Below the pieces are notes generated by a model. The model did no database searches, was not told the origin of the DNA, and was given only the letters and a program-made list of their open reading frames with translations. Source: Bact-08 sp964533215 (lineage in GTDB: Bacteria > Bacteroidota > Bacteroidia > Bacteroidales > UBA932). From it: 64,000 bases of DNA. Below, in pieces: positions 1 to 7,168 of the stretch. Location: assembly GCA_964533215.1 (NCBI GenBank), contig CAZHLJ010000007.1, forward strand, positions 1-64,000, given 5' to 3'. The translations under genes and the position numbers were made by a program. Each line of letters starts with the position of its first letter. Positions within the stretch are counted from its first letter, which is position 1.

Positions 1-24
1 AGCCAGGATCAAACTCTTCATTGT
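1..24 (-). rRNA. 16S rRNA gene, 5' tip only
   Basis: The reverse complement of the first bases reads ACAATGAAGAGTTTGATCCT, which contains the universal 27F site at the start of bacterial 16S rRNA. The gene runs off the left edge on the minus strand. The mature 5' end is placed near 24 by comparison with the E. coli start; it may be off by a few bases. The pre-rRNA leader and promoter lie to the right, up to about 212. Confidence 0.95.
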
Positions 25-181
25 AAAAAATTTTCTAAATGTTTAGCTTGTCCTAACTAGTTTAAACCTCATTTATAATTAGGTTTTGACGAAGTTTTAA
101 GTATAAAACCTCTACCTTGTTACTCTTTTATAATGCTATCAAAGAACTTTCTATTCAGCGTTTCATTTTCGAAACGGGCTG

Positions 182-212
182 CAAAGATATGCGACTTTTT
201 TTATCAAACAAA
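182..212 (-). promoter_or_regulatory. rRNA operon promoter
   Basis: On the minus strand a -33 box TTTG (209-212) is followed after exactly 19 nt by a perfect -7 box TATCTTTG (182-189), the Bacteroidota housekeeping promoter form. The -7 box runs into GCAGCCC, a G+C-rich start region that is also found at the tRNA-His and rpsF promoters of this window. The leader to the 16S 5' end is about 150 nt. The rest of 25-333 is A+T-rich with no credible gene. Confidence 0.85.
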
Positions 213-333
213 ATTATTCTTTTAATTTTCTTGAAAAATATTTCCCGCTTTTTTTATATGCCTGATAATCAGTACCAAAATTTTTTGAAGCCATTTTTTA
301 TCCTCGGTAGAAAAATAGCGTTACATTTGCATT

Positions 334-870
334 ATGAACCTGTATCTGGACATATTTTACACGTTTTCCAAAATCGGGGCCTTTACTATCGGCGGAGGTT
401 ATGCAATGCTGCCACTAATCCAGAAAGAAGTCGTGGAGAAAAAGGGATGGCTTACACAGGAAGACTTTATGGATATTATGGCCATTTCACAGTCTGCGCC
501 GGGAGTTTTTGTAATAAACATCTCAATATTCATAGGAGAAAGGCTCAAAGGATTCAAAGGAAGCGTTGTCGCCGCTGTTGGAAGCGCTCTGCCATCATTT
601 GTAACAATACTTGTCATCGCTATGTTTTTCTCCAGATTCAGGGAGAATGAGACAGTAAACAGCATTTTTAAAGGAATCCGCCCGGCAGTTGTAGCTCTCA
701 TTGCTGTTCCCTTGATTGGAATGTCCAAGTCTGTAAATCTTAACAAGTACACTTCGGCAATTCCTGTTGTGACAACACTGGCGATTGTGTTGCTAGGTAT
801 CTCCCCTATTTATATAATAATCGCCGGAGCACTGCTCGGCATTTTCTATTTCTATCTTGTAAAGCGATGA
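334..870 (+). CDS. Chromate transporter, ChrA N-half type
   Basis: A 178-residue membrane protein of the CHR (chromate ion transporter) family, single-domain type. The family signature is visible near the N-terminus (FSKIGAFTIGGGYAMLPLIQ, residues about 10-29), then the AISQSAPG segment (about 51-58) and several hydrophobic helices. Short CHR proteins work as a pair of homologous halves, and the next gene, which overlaps this stop by 4 nt (ATGA), is the second half. The family exports chromate in some bacteria; the true substrate of such Bacteroidota pairs is not known from the sequence. It is transcribed divergently from the rRNA operon. The start is the ATG at 334, from which the signature sits at the usual distance. 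Confidence 0.85.
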   Translation: MNLYLDIFYTFSKIGAFTIGGGYAMLPLIQKEVVEKKGWLTQEDFMDIMAISQSAPGVFVINISIFIGERLKGFKGSVVAAVGSALPSFVTILVIAMFFSRFRENETVNSIFKGIRPAVVALIAVPLIGMSKSVNLNKYTSAIPVVTTLAIVLLGISPIYIIIAGALLGIFYFYLVKR

Positions 871-1391
871 TTTATATACAATTATTCATAACTTTTTTTG
901 AGATAGGACTCTTTACGTTTGGAGGAGGATACGCTATGATTTCCCTCATACAGAACGAGGTCGTTATAAAACATCATTGGATAGACGCATCAACATTCAC
1001 CGATATAATCGCCATATCACAGATGACTCCAGGGCCTATAGGCATCAACAGTGCAACATATATAGGCTACTCTGTAACAGAAAGCATTTGGGGTGCAGCA
1101 GTTGCAACAATAGCCGTCTGTCTGCCATCATTCATAATCATCCTGCTTATAGCATATCTTTATAATCAGTATAAGAAAAACCGATGGTTTGAAGCAGCAC
1201 TTAAAGGTATACGTCCTGTTGTCATAGGACTGATAGCATCAGCAGCAACTCTTCTTGTTACAAGGGACAACTTCATTGACTGGAAAAGCTGGTTAATATT
1301 CATCATGGCTTTTGCCGCGACCCAGTGGGGAAAGCTAAATCCAATTTATGTAATAATCCTTGCAGGGATAACCGGATGGATCATATATTAG
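867..1391 (+). CDS. Chromate transporter, ChrA C-half type
   Basis: A 174-residue membrane protein homologous to the preceding gene: FFEIGLFTFGGGYAMISLIQ near the N-terminus and AISQMTPGPIGINSATYIG in the middle are the CHR-family motifs. Its ATG overlaps the stop of the upstream half (ATGA), so the two are almost surely translationally coupled and form one heteromeric permease with inverted halves. Chromate efflux is the family's name-giving activity; the physiological substrate here is inferred only. The SGNH hydrolase starts 24 nt downstream and may share the transcript. Confidence 0.85.
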   Translation: MIYIQLFITFFEIGLFTFGGGYAMISLIQNEVVIKHHWIDASTFTDIIAISQMTPGPIGINSATYIGYSVTESIWGAAVATIAVCLPSFIIILLIAYLYNQYKKNRWFEAALKGIRPVVIGLIASAATLLVTRDNFIDWKSWLIFIMAFAATQWGKLNPIYVIILAGITGWIIY

Positions 1392-1415
1392 AAATTGAAA
1401 ATAAAACAAAACATC

Positions 1416-2090
1416 ATGAATTCAATTATTAAGAAAGCGGCTCTTACAATTGCCGTTATTCTTGTGCTTACGCCATCTGTATGGGGACAGCAGGAGACAT
1501 CGTATTCACCTCTTTATTACCACAGAGCTTCACTATTTGAAAAACTTCCCATCCACAAATCAGACATTGTCTTTTTAGGGAACAGCATAATCCACTACTG
1601 CGAGTGGAGAGAGCTGCTTGACAACAGACATGTCAAGAACCGCGGCATTAGCGGAGATATTGCAGAGGGAGTGTACGACAGGCTTGACCCGATTGTAAAA
1701 GGAAAGCCAAAGAAGATATTTCTTCTTATTGGAGTCAACAATCTTTCTCGAGACTATTCTGTCGATTCCATTCTCACCATGATTGGTAAAATAGCCGATA
1801 AGATAGCAAAAGAGACACCTCGGACAAGATTATATATTCACAGCGGATTTCCTGTTAACGAAACCTTCACAAATTACCCTAAGCACAGAACCCGAGGCCC
1901 TCAGATTATTGAGCTTAATAAAGGAATTAAAAAGTTATGCGAGATGAGGGGATTAACTTATATCGATGTCTATTCTTCACTGAAAAGCGAGGATAGCGAA
2001 AATCTTAATCCAATATACACTAAGGATGGCTTGCACCTGAATGGAGATGGGTATATGGTATGGAAGGGTATTCTTAAGAAATATCTTTAG
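1416..2090 (+). CDS. Secreted SGNH/GDSL-family hydrolase
   Basis: About 224 residues with an N-terminal signal peptide (MNSIIKKAALTIAVILVL..., cleavage after VWGQ). The SGNH blocks are all visible: block I FLGNSII (GDS replaced by GNS, as in many Bacteroidota members) with the nucleophile Ser, block II NRGISGD (Gly), block III IGVNNLS (Asn), and block V DGLHLN (catalytic Asp and His). Such proteins are esterases or deacetylases acting on acylated carbohydrates or lipids outside the cytoplasm; the substrate cannot be read. I prefer ATG 1416 over a TTG at 1395 because it starts the signal peptide directly. The gene lies 24 nt after the ChrA pair. Confidence 0.8.
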   Translation: MNSIIKKAALTIAVILVLTPSVWGQQETSYSPLYYHRASLFEKLPIHKSDIVFLGNSIIHYCEWRELLDNRHVKNRGISGDIAEGVYDRLDPIVKGKPKKIFLLIGVNNLSRDYSVDSILTMIGKIADKIAKETPRTRLYIHSGFPVNETFTNYPKHRTRGPQIIELNKGIKKLCEMRGLTYIDVYSSLKSEDSENLNPIYTKDGLHLNGDGYMVWKGILKKYL

Positions 2091-2103
2091 CCATTATAAA
2101 CAT

Positions 2104-2199
2104 AAATTTGATCTTTAAGCTAAACATCCCATATATCTGTACTAACCCCCTGGAATAATTGTGCAATCACAACCGACGTTCAACTTAAAGATCAAATTT
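2104..2199. repeat. Perfect 16-bp inverted repeat in convergent gap
   Basis: AAATTTGATCTTTAAG at 2104-2119 is repeated exactly inverted at 2184-2199, separated by 64 nt. It lies between the 3' ends of the SGNH hydrolase gene and the TPR regulator gene. It could fold at the end of either transcript, but the A+T-rich arms lack the G+C stem and T-tract of a normal terminator. Confidence 0.6.
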
Positions 2200-2260
2200 G
2201 AATAATTATAACCCGAGTCAAATTTACTTAATTCTTCAAAAGAACATCTGCTATAAGACG

Positions 2261-2346
2261 CTGTTGCGGAAAGTCGCGCTTTTTGCATAAATAAAACAAT
2301 ACAAATCAGCTGTTTAAAAAAACCCTGTCGCAAAAAGTCGCGCTTT
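2261..2346. repeat. Near-identical 22-bp direct repeat
   Basis: Copies at 2261-2282 and 2325-2346 share CTGT.GC..AAAGTCGCGCTTT with three mismatches in 22 bases; the second ends just before the 3' end of the TPR regulator gene at 2365. The whole stretch 2091-2364 contains no convincing gene. Confidence 0.55.
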
Positions 2347-2364
2347 GAAATACTGATCTTCCCT

Positions 2365-4035
2365 CTATTTCAGAATTGAGAATGCCGTTTTTGGATCAAA
2401 AGGCAACCCCTCAGTCGCCAGAATTTTCTCCTTTATCTTGGTTTTTATAGACCTTATACTGGAAGGGGACGAGTTGATAAGATCGGAAATTTCCTGAACA
2501 GAAAAATTGTAATCCATTAGTAAAAGAATAATCTTTTCCAAGTCAGAAAGGTCAGGGAGATAATCCAGATTAGGGTTGAGCGACCTGAAGTTATCATTCT
2601 TGGTGATAGCAGTCATTTTATTCCTGGACATTGCTCTCACATTATCAATAGCTGAATTTAGGTTCTCCGATATCTCCTTTGATATTTTTCTGTCTCTGGC
2701 CGCCTCTTTGTTTATATTTTCTACAAACTGCGGTAACAATGATGCAGAGGCCTTAAGCAGCTCGTTAAGAAACCACGCTTTCTTAAGTTCAGCCTCAGCA
2801 CAATATTTCTGTCTCTCCACGGTTGATACTATTTCCATCTGATTCTTCATCCTTTTCCAGATACGAGTAAACATAAGTGAAAGAAAAGCAACAAATACCA
2901 ATAGTATTGCCAAGCATATCATAATTATTATCTGGACCTTTATTTTTGACATTTCCGCCTCTTTTTTAAGAGAAACATCATACTTTCTTCTAACCTCCAT
3001 AACCCTGTCGCGTGCAATTTTCGCATAGGCCTTTATATAGGAGAGATAAGCCTTCCGGTAATATAATTCTGCATTTTCATGATCTCCTGAAGAAGAGTAG
3101 GTATCTGCCAGAAATCTGTAATAATAATGGTTCTCTTTGGCAAGAGAGTCTTTAATTGTATTTACGCAAAGCTTTGCATAATAAAGAGTGCTATCCAGAT
3201 TATGTAATTTCTTGAAAATAAAAGCCTGAGAATTATACAATTTTGACTCATTAACGTCCAGATTGCGGAGGTCCTTAAGTTTGAGCATTTTATTGGCATA
3301 AACAATAGCTATGTTGTACTCTCTTTTTGACATATAGTAGGAATACATAGCATGATATAAATCATACTCCATCGAAGGTGAGAGATTCCTGGTATCTTCG
3401 AAGATTAGAATGTTAGAAAGAGCTTCGGCATATTTGTACCGGGATAGATATTCGTAGAACAAATCCAGCCTCACTTTTTGAATATCCACTTTACTGTTTA
3501 GCTCAGTGCTTAGAGCAAGACTCTTTCTAAAATAGGAAATAGCCTGAGTTGAGTCATCTTTTTGACGAAGGATTCTACCTAGATACATATAAATAAGACT
3601 TCCGGTATGCAGATCCTGAATCTTCTTTGTCTGATATATCTCTTCTGCGTTTATGACAGATTCATAAGCAGATGAGTCTACGCGGCTATGATTGTATAGG
3701 ACAATCCCTTTATAAAGTAATGACCTGCAAAGATTATAGTAGTCCTTATTCCTCTTGTACCAAGTCACTGATGTTGATATTAGAGAGTCATCTTTTGGAA
3801 GACTATCCAACCTTTCCGAAGCTATAGTATATAAAAGTGAATGATAGGCGGCATCGCCCGGAAACATTTTCACTGACTTTATTTTATTCAGGCTGTCGCG
3901 GACTGCTGCGGGTTGCTTGTATATGACTTTATTCCAGTTCTCAAGGCTGGCGTGGACCTTCTCTCGTTGACCATTATTACAGGAATAGAAAAAAAGAGAC
4001 AACGGCAAGAACAGACACAATATAATTTTTTTCAT
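2365..4035 (-). CDS. TPR-containing membrane-bound HTH regulator
   Basis: A 556-residue protein. The start at 4035 gives a lipoprotein-like signal sequence (MKKIILCLFLPLSLFFYSCN); reading further upstream would run through tRNA-His, so that extension is not real. Residues about 30-350 are helical repeats with TPR spacing (for example LYMYLGRILRQK, AISYFRKSLAL, AELYYRKAYLSY), facing the periplasm. One transmembrane helix follows at about 365-389, then a charged coiled region, then a C-terminal LuxR-like HTH (about 494-540: LSDLEKIILLLMDYNFSVQE, ISDLINSSPSSIRSIKTKIK). This layout is common in Bacteroidota and is thought to couple envelope signals to transcription in the way hybrid regulators do. 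The ligand and target genes are unknown. No partner gene adjoins it. Confidence 0.75.
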   Translation of the reverse strand: MKKIILCLFLPLSLFFYSCNNGQREKVHASLENWNKVIYKQPAAVRDSLNKIKSVKMFPGDAAYHSLLYTIASERLDSLPKDDSLISTSVTWYKRNKDYYNLCRSLLYKGIVLYNHSRVDSSAYESVINAEEIYQTKKIQDLHTGSLIYMYLGRILRQKDDSTQAISYFRKSLALSTELNSKVDIQKVRLDLFYEYLSRYKYAEALSNILIFEDTRNLSPSMEYDLYHAMYSYYMSKREYNIAIVYANKMLKLKDLRNLDVNESKLYNSQAFIFKKLHNLDSTLYYAKLCVNTIKDSLAKENHYYYRFLADTYSSSGDHENAELYYRKAYLSYIKAYAKIARDRVMEVRRKYDVSLKKEAEMSKIKVQIIIMICLAILLVFVAFLSLMFTRIWKRMKNQMEIVSTVERQKYCAEAELKKAWFLNELLKASASLLPQFVENINKEAARDRKISKEISENLNSAIDNVRAMSRNKMTAITKNDNFRSLNPNLDYLPDLSDLEKIILLLMDYNFSVQEISDLINSSPSSIRSIKTKIKEKILATEGLPFDPKTAFSILK

Positions 4036-4102
4036 GAAAGAGCTTACTTTAGAAACAAAGATACAATATTTTTTTATGCGTGCTATGCTGGGAAACTTCA
4101 TA

Positions 4103-4134
4103 AAAAAAGGAGACACTTTAAAAGTATCTCCTTT
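4103..4134 (-). terminator. Intrinsic terminator of tRNA-His
   Basis: Arms AAAGGAGA (4106-4113) and TCTCCTTT (4127-4134), extended by ACTTT/AAAGT with one mismatch, form a tight hairpin followed on the minus strand by seven T residues (4102-4108, partly in the stem). It starts directly after the tRNA 3' end. Confidence 0.8.
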
Positions 4135-4135
4135 G

Positions 4136-4209
4136 GGTGGAAGATGGGTTTCGAACCCACGACCTCTAGTGCCACAAACTAGCGCTCTAACCAGCTGAGC
4201 TACGACCAC
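4136..4209 (-). tRNA. tRNA-His (anticodon GTG)
   Basis: On the minus strand the cloverleaf is clear: TAGCTC D-arm start, anticodon stem CTAGT/ACTAG around loop TTGTGGC (anticodon GTG), and T-arm GTGGG-TTCGAAA-CCCAT. A G precedes position 1 at 4210 and can pair with discriminator C73, the His-specific G-1:C73 identity pair. The acceptor stem GTGGTCG/CTTCCAC carries two adjacent pyrimidine mismatches at 5:68 and 6:67. CCA is not encoded. Confidence 0.92.
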
Positions 4210-4230
4210 CATAATAGATCCGTTAGAATC

Positions 4231-4244
4231 GGGCTGCAAAGATA
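4231..4244 (-). promoter_or_regulatory. tRNA-His promoter -7 region
   Basis: A perfect -7 box TATCTTTG lies on the minus strand at 4237-4244, followed by GCAGCCC, the same 14 bases as in the rRNA promoter at 176-189. No clear TTTG -33 box is found at normal spacing. Confidence 0.75.
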
Positions 4245-4348
4245 GTACTTTTTTTTGAAATTTGCGCACCAATAAATGAAAAGTATCCCCGATTACATAT
4301 TCTAACCAATTAGTTGCATTTTGATAGCGACAATTTCTAATAATTTCA

Positions 4349-4356
4349 TACCTTTG
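4349..4356 (+). promoter_or_regulatory. -7 box for the OadA-like gene
   Basis: TACCTTTG matches the TAnnTTTG -7 consensus 46 nt before the ATG at 4403. The nearest TTTG (4320-4323) is 25 nt upstream, longer than the usual 19-21, so the -33 element is uncertain. Confidence 0.5.
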
Positions 4357-4402
4357 CAAACTCTAAGCGCATCAATATTATATTAATATAATTCAATAAA
4401 TT

Positions 4403-6184
4403 ATGGCTCGCGAAATTAAATTTTCTCTGTTATACAGAGACATGTGGCAATCTTCGGGGAAATACGTTCCGAGGGTGGACCAATTAAAACAAATTGCTCC
4501 GGTTATTATAGACATGGGGTGTTTCGACCGCGTAGAGACAAACGGTGGAGCATTTGAACAAGTAAACCTTCTTTTCGGTGAAAACCCTAATCATGCAGTA
4601 CGTGAGTGGACTGCTCCTTTCAACAAGGTCGGAATCCAGACACATATGCTCGAACGTGGCTTGAATGCTCTGAGAATGAACCCAGTACCTGCTGACGTCC
4701 GTGAGCTGATGTATAAAGTTAAAGCAAAACAGGGAACAAATATCTCTCGTTCTTTCTGCGGGCTTAATGATACTAGAAATCTTGAGTTATCTGTCAAGTA
4801 TGCAAAAAAAGGCGGAATGATTTCTCAGACTTCATTATGTATTACCTCTTCTCCGATCCATACAGTTGAGTATTACATGGGTATTGTAGACAAGGTTGTT
4901 GAATTCGGTGCCGATGAAATCTGCTTGAAAGACATGGCTGGTATCGGTCGTCCCGCTTTCCTTGGAAGGCTTACAAAAGCAATCAAAGATAAATATCCGC
5001 ATATCATAGTTGAATATCATGGACATAGCGGTCCAGGATTTTCAGTTGCATCTATGCTTGAAGTTGCCCGTGCCGGAGCTGAATACATCGATGTTGCCAT
5101 GGAACCACTCTCATGGGGTATGGTTCATCCAGATGTAATTACAGTACAGGCTATGCTGAAAGATGCAGGTTTCCTTGTAAAGGAGATCAACATGGAGGCT
5201 TATATGGAGGCAAGAAGGCTTACTCAGACCTTCATGGATGATTTTCTTGGATACTTCATCGACCCTAGCAACAAGGTTAGCACATCCCTTCTTGTTGGAT
5301 GCGGACTACCTGGTGGAATGATGGGTTCAATGATGGCTGACCTGAAAGGATTCCATGGTGCAATCAACTCCTCTCTCAGGAATCAAGGCAAAAAGGAGCT
5401 TGCAATTGACGAACTTGTCGTAATGTTGTTCCAGGAGGTTGCTTATGTATGGCCTCGACTGGGATACCCTCCTTTGGTAACCCCATTCAGCCAGTATGTC
5501 AAGAACGTTTCTCTAATGAATTTGATGCATACGCTCAAAGGAGAGCCAAGATGGACAACAATAGACAAAGACTCATGGAACATGATTCTTGGCAAGACAG
5601 GCAAACTGCCGGGTGAACTTGCTCCTGAAATCATCCAGCTTGCAAAGGACAAGGGTCTGGAATTCTATACCGGAAACCCTCAGGACGCATTCCCTAACGA
5701 GCTCGACAAGTTCCGTAAGGAGATGATTGAGAACAACTGGGATCTTGGACAGGACGATGAAGAGCTGTTCGAGTTTGCAATGCACGAAAGACAATACAGA
5801 GACTACAAAAGTGGCGTAGCTAAACAAAGATTCAACCAGGAACTTGAGGCTGCAAAAGCCAAGGCAAATGCACCTATAATCGTCACCCGTCCTGTTATTG
5901 AGATGCCAAAAATTGAGGTTGAAAAGATTATTGAAAAATATCCTAACGCCAAACCTATCCAGGCTACTGTAAAAGGCCAGCTGATATGGCAGTATGATTT
6001 GGTGGACGCATCTTCTGCTCCAAACATCGGAGAAAAAGTTGAGGCAGACAAGCCAATGTGCTTCATCCAGGCATTTTACGGACTGGAAGAGATCAAACCT
6101 TCTTTCTCAGGAAAGATTGTTGCAATCTGCGCCAAACATGGAGAAACCATTCAGAAAGGAGAGATTATTGCATTTGCAGAATAG
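4403..6184 (+). CDS. Oxaloacetate decarboxylase alpha-like carboxyltransferase
   Basis: A 593-residue cytoplasmic protein related to oxaloacetate decarboxylase alpha, pyruvate carboxylase subunit B and transcarboxylase 5S. The carboxyltransferase TIM barrel is recognised by RDMWQSS (12-18), the KDMAG segment with the carbamylated-type lysine (K176), the metal-binding HGH (H206, H208) and CGLPGGMMGS. Residues about 470-510 are a linker, and about 515-593 a biotinyl/lipoyl-type domain. In that domain the usual EAMKMETEI is QAFYGLEEI: the biotin-accepting Lys is Tyr559. So it cannot be biotinylated at the normal site. It either uses a separate biotin carrier protein or has another role. No beta, gamma or carrier subunit gene is nearby; it has its own promoter and a strong terminator, so it is monocistronic. 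Confidence 0.75.
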   Translation: MAREIKFSLLYRDMWQSSGKYVPRVDQLKQIAPVIIDMGCFDRVETNGGAFEQVNLLFGENPNHAVREWTAPFNKVGIQTHMLERGLNALRMNPVPADVRELMYKVKAKQGTNISRSFCGLNDTRNLELSVKYAKKGGMISQTSLCITSSPIHTVEYYMGIVDKVVEFGADEICLKDMAGIGRPAFLGRLTKAIKDKYPHIIVEYHGHSGPGFSVASMLEVARAGAEYIDVAMEPLSWGMVHPDVITVQAMLKDAGFLVKEINMEAYMEARRLTQTFMDDFLGYFIDPSNKVSTSLLVGCGLPGGMMGSMMADLKGFHGAINSSLRNQGKKELAIDELVVMLFQEVAYVWPRLGYPPLVTPFSQYVKNVSLMNLMHTLKGEPRWTTIDKDSWNMILGKTGKLPGELAPEIIQLAKDKGLEFYTGNPQDAFPNELDKFRKEMIENNWDLGQDDEELFEFAMHERQYRDYKSGVAKQRFNQELEAAKAKANAPIIVTRPVIEMPKIEVEKIIEKYPNAKPIQATVKGQLIWQYDLVDASSAPNIGEKVEADKPMCFIQAFYGLEEIKPSFSGKIVAICAKHGETIQKGEIIAFAE

Positions 6185-6208
6185 TCTTATAACTATCTTA
6201 AAATAAGC

Positions 6209-6240
6209 AAAAAGGGAAAAATTTAAATTTTTCCCTTTTT
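6209..6240 (+). terminator. Intrinsic terminator of the OadA-like gene
   Basis: A perfect 32-bp palindrome: AAAAAGGGAAAAATTT (6209-6224) and its complement (6225-6240), ending in a T-run that continues to 6242. It could act in both directions. Confidence 0.85.
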
Positions 6241-6301
6241 TTATGCAACAAAACGGCATGTAATTGCATCTATTAAGTGATTGGCAAATCAAAGTAATTA
6301 A

Positions 6302-7000
6302 ATGTTAAAACCTATTTCCAGATTTTTTTCTCTTTTGATAATTATCGTTGGCATAACCTCAGGGTGCACCAAGGATGGTTATGATTTGGGCAATTATTGG
6401 TTAGGTTATGGTGAGATCATTGGAAAAAGTCCTGACTATCAGATTCGGTTGGACAACGGAAAGATTCTCAACATAACTGCCAACAAGGTTTCACAATCAA
6501 ATGTAAGTGACGGACAGAGAGTTATTGCCGACTACACTATAGTAGGCGACGAACAACAGAATGGTTCTGTCACAAGTCAGAATGTCATTCTGAACTATTT
6601 GTACAATGTTTTGAAGAAAAGACCTTTACTTTCCAGTGAAGTATCTTCTTCTGAAAAGCAGGACAGCCTAGGGTACGACCCTGTTGAAATTTCTGATGCT
6701 TGGGTTAGCAGCAAGTATCTTAATATCAACTTTTCCGTACTTAGGCAGATGCCGGAATTGAAACACTTGGTCAATTTGGTCGTTGATCAGGAGCGCAGTA
6801 CGGCATCTCAAGTCTATGTTACATTCAGGCATAATGCATTCGATGACTCTCCTGCTCTTAACTCCTACGGAAGAGTATCTTTTGATATCTCCTCCATCTT
6901 GAATGGAATCTCCACAGGAGCGAGCATAGACCTGCATTTGAATTGGAAAAGCTATAATGCCGGAGAGAAGATGTATACCATCAAGTATACAAAGCAATAG
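6302..7000 (+). CDS. NigD-like lipoprotein
   Basis: A 232-residue protein with a lipoprotein signal (MLKPISRFF...GITSGC, lipobox Cys about 21), so it is anchored in the envelope. The body has the NigD-family layout: an N-terminal small barrel-like part (GEIIGKSPDYQIRLDNGKIL, VSDGQRVIADYTI) and a C-terminal beta domain with conserved SDAWVSSKYLNINFSV and YVTFRHNAFDD. The family is widespread in Bacteroidales and takes its name from a Bacteroides bacteriocin locus, but its function is unknown; nothing here suggests bacteriocin production. It sits alone between the OadA-like gene and convergent tRNA-Arg. Confidence 0.8.
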   Translation: MLKPISRFFSLLIIIVGITSGCTKDGYDLGNYWLGYGEIIGKSPDYQIRLDNGKILNITANKVSQSNVSDGQRVIADYTIVGDEQQNGSVTSQNVILNYLYNVLKKRPLLSSEVSSSEKQDSLGYDPVEISDAWVSSKYLNINFSVLRQMPELKHLVNLVVDQERSTASQVYVTFRHNAFDDSPALNSYGRVSFDISSILNGISTGASIDLHLNWKSYNAGEKMYTIKYTKQ

Positions 7001-7017
7001 CTTTTAACTAGTTGTAG

Positions 7018-7091
7018 TGACCTAGGAGGGATTCAAACCCCCGACCTTCAGAACCGGAATCTGACGTTCTATTCAGCTGAACTACTAGGCC
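7018..7091 (-). tRNA. tRNA-Arg (anticodon CCG)
   Basis: Minus-strand cloverleaf with acceptor GGCCTAG/CTAGGTC (one G:U), anticodon stem TCAGA/TCTGA around loop TTCCGGT (anticodon CCG, reading CGG), and T-arm GGGGG-TTTGAAT-CCCTC. The discriminator is A73. CCA is not encoded. It converges on the NigD-like gene. Confidence 0.93.
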
Positions 7092-7100
7092 TTATATTGA

Positions 7101-7150
7101 GCAGCAAAGATACACATTTTATAATTGATTAAAAAATGTATCTTTGCTGC
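7101..7150. promoter_or_regulatory. Palindromic divergent promoter, tRNA-Arg and fabD
   Basis: The 14-bp arms GCAGCAAAGATACA (7101-7114) and TGTATCTTTGCTGC (7137-7150) form a perfect inverted repeat. Each arm contains a perfect TATCTTTG -7 box: 7105-7112 on the minus strand for tRNA-Arg, and 7139-7146 on the plus strand for fabD, 23 nt before its start. Confidence 0.7.
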
Positions 7151-7168
7151 TTAATAACTTTTTAATAC

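Noticed and set aside
117..650. 177-codon frame starting in the rRNA leader and running into chrA
   Set aside because: It crosses the rRNA promoter and reads the first ChrA half in the wrong frame.
2142..2333. 63-codon minus-strand frame in the convergent gap
   Set aside because: Covers the repeat region, ends with no domain or signal; low-quality composition.
4036..4359. In-frame N-terminal extension of the TPR regulator (108 codons)
   Set aside because: It translates straight through tRNA-His and its promoter (the well-known ...FETHLPPKG... artefact). The signal peptide at 4035 marks the real start.
6302..7000. Bacteriocin locus suggested by the NigD-like gene
   Set aside because: No small peptide, peptidase-exporter or other bacteriocin genes nearby; NigD-like proteins are common and of unknown role.
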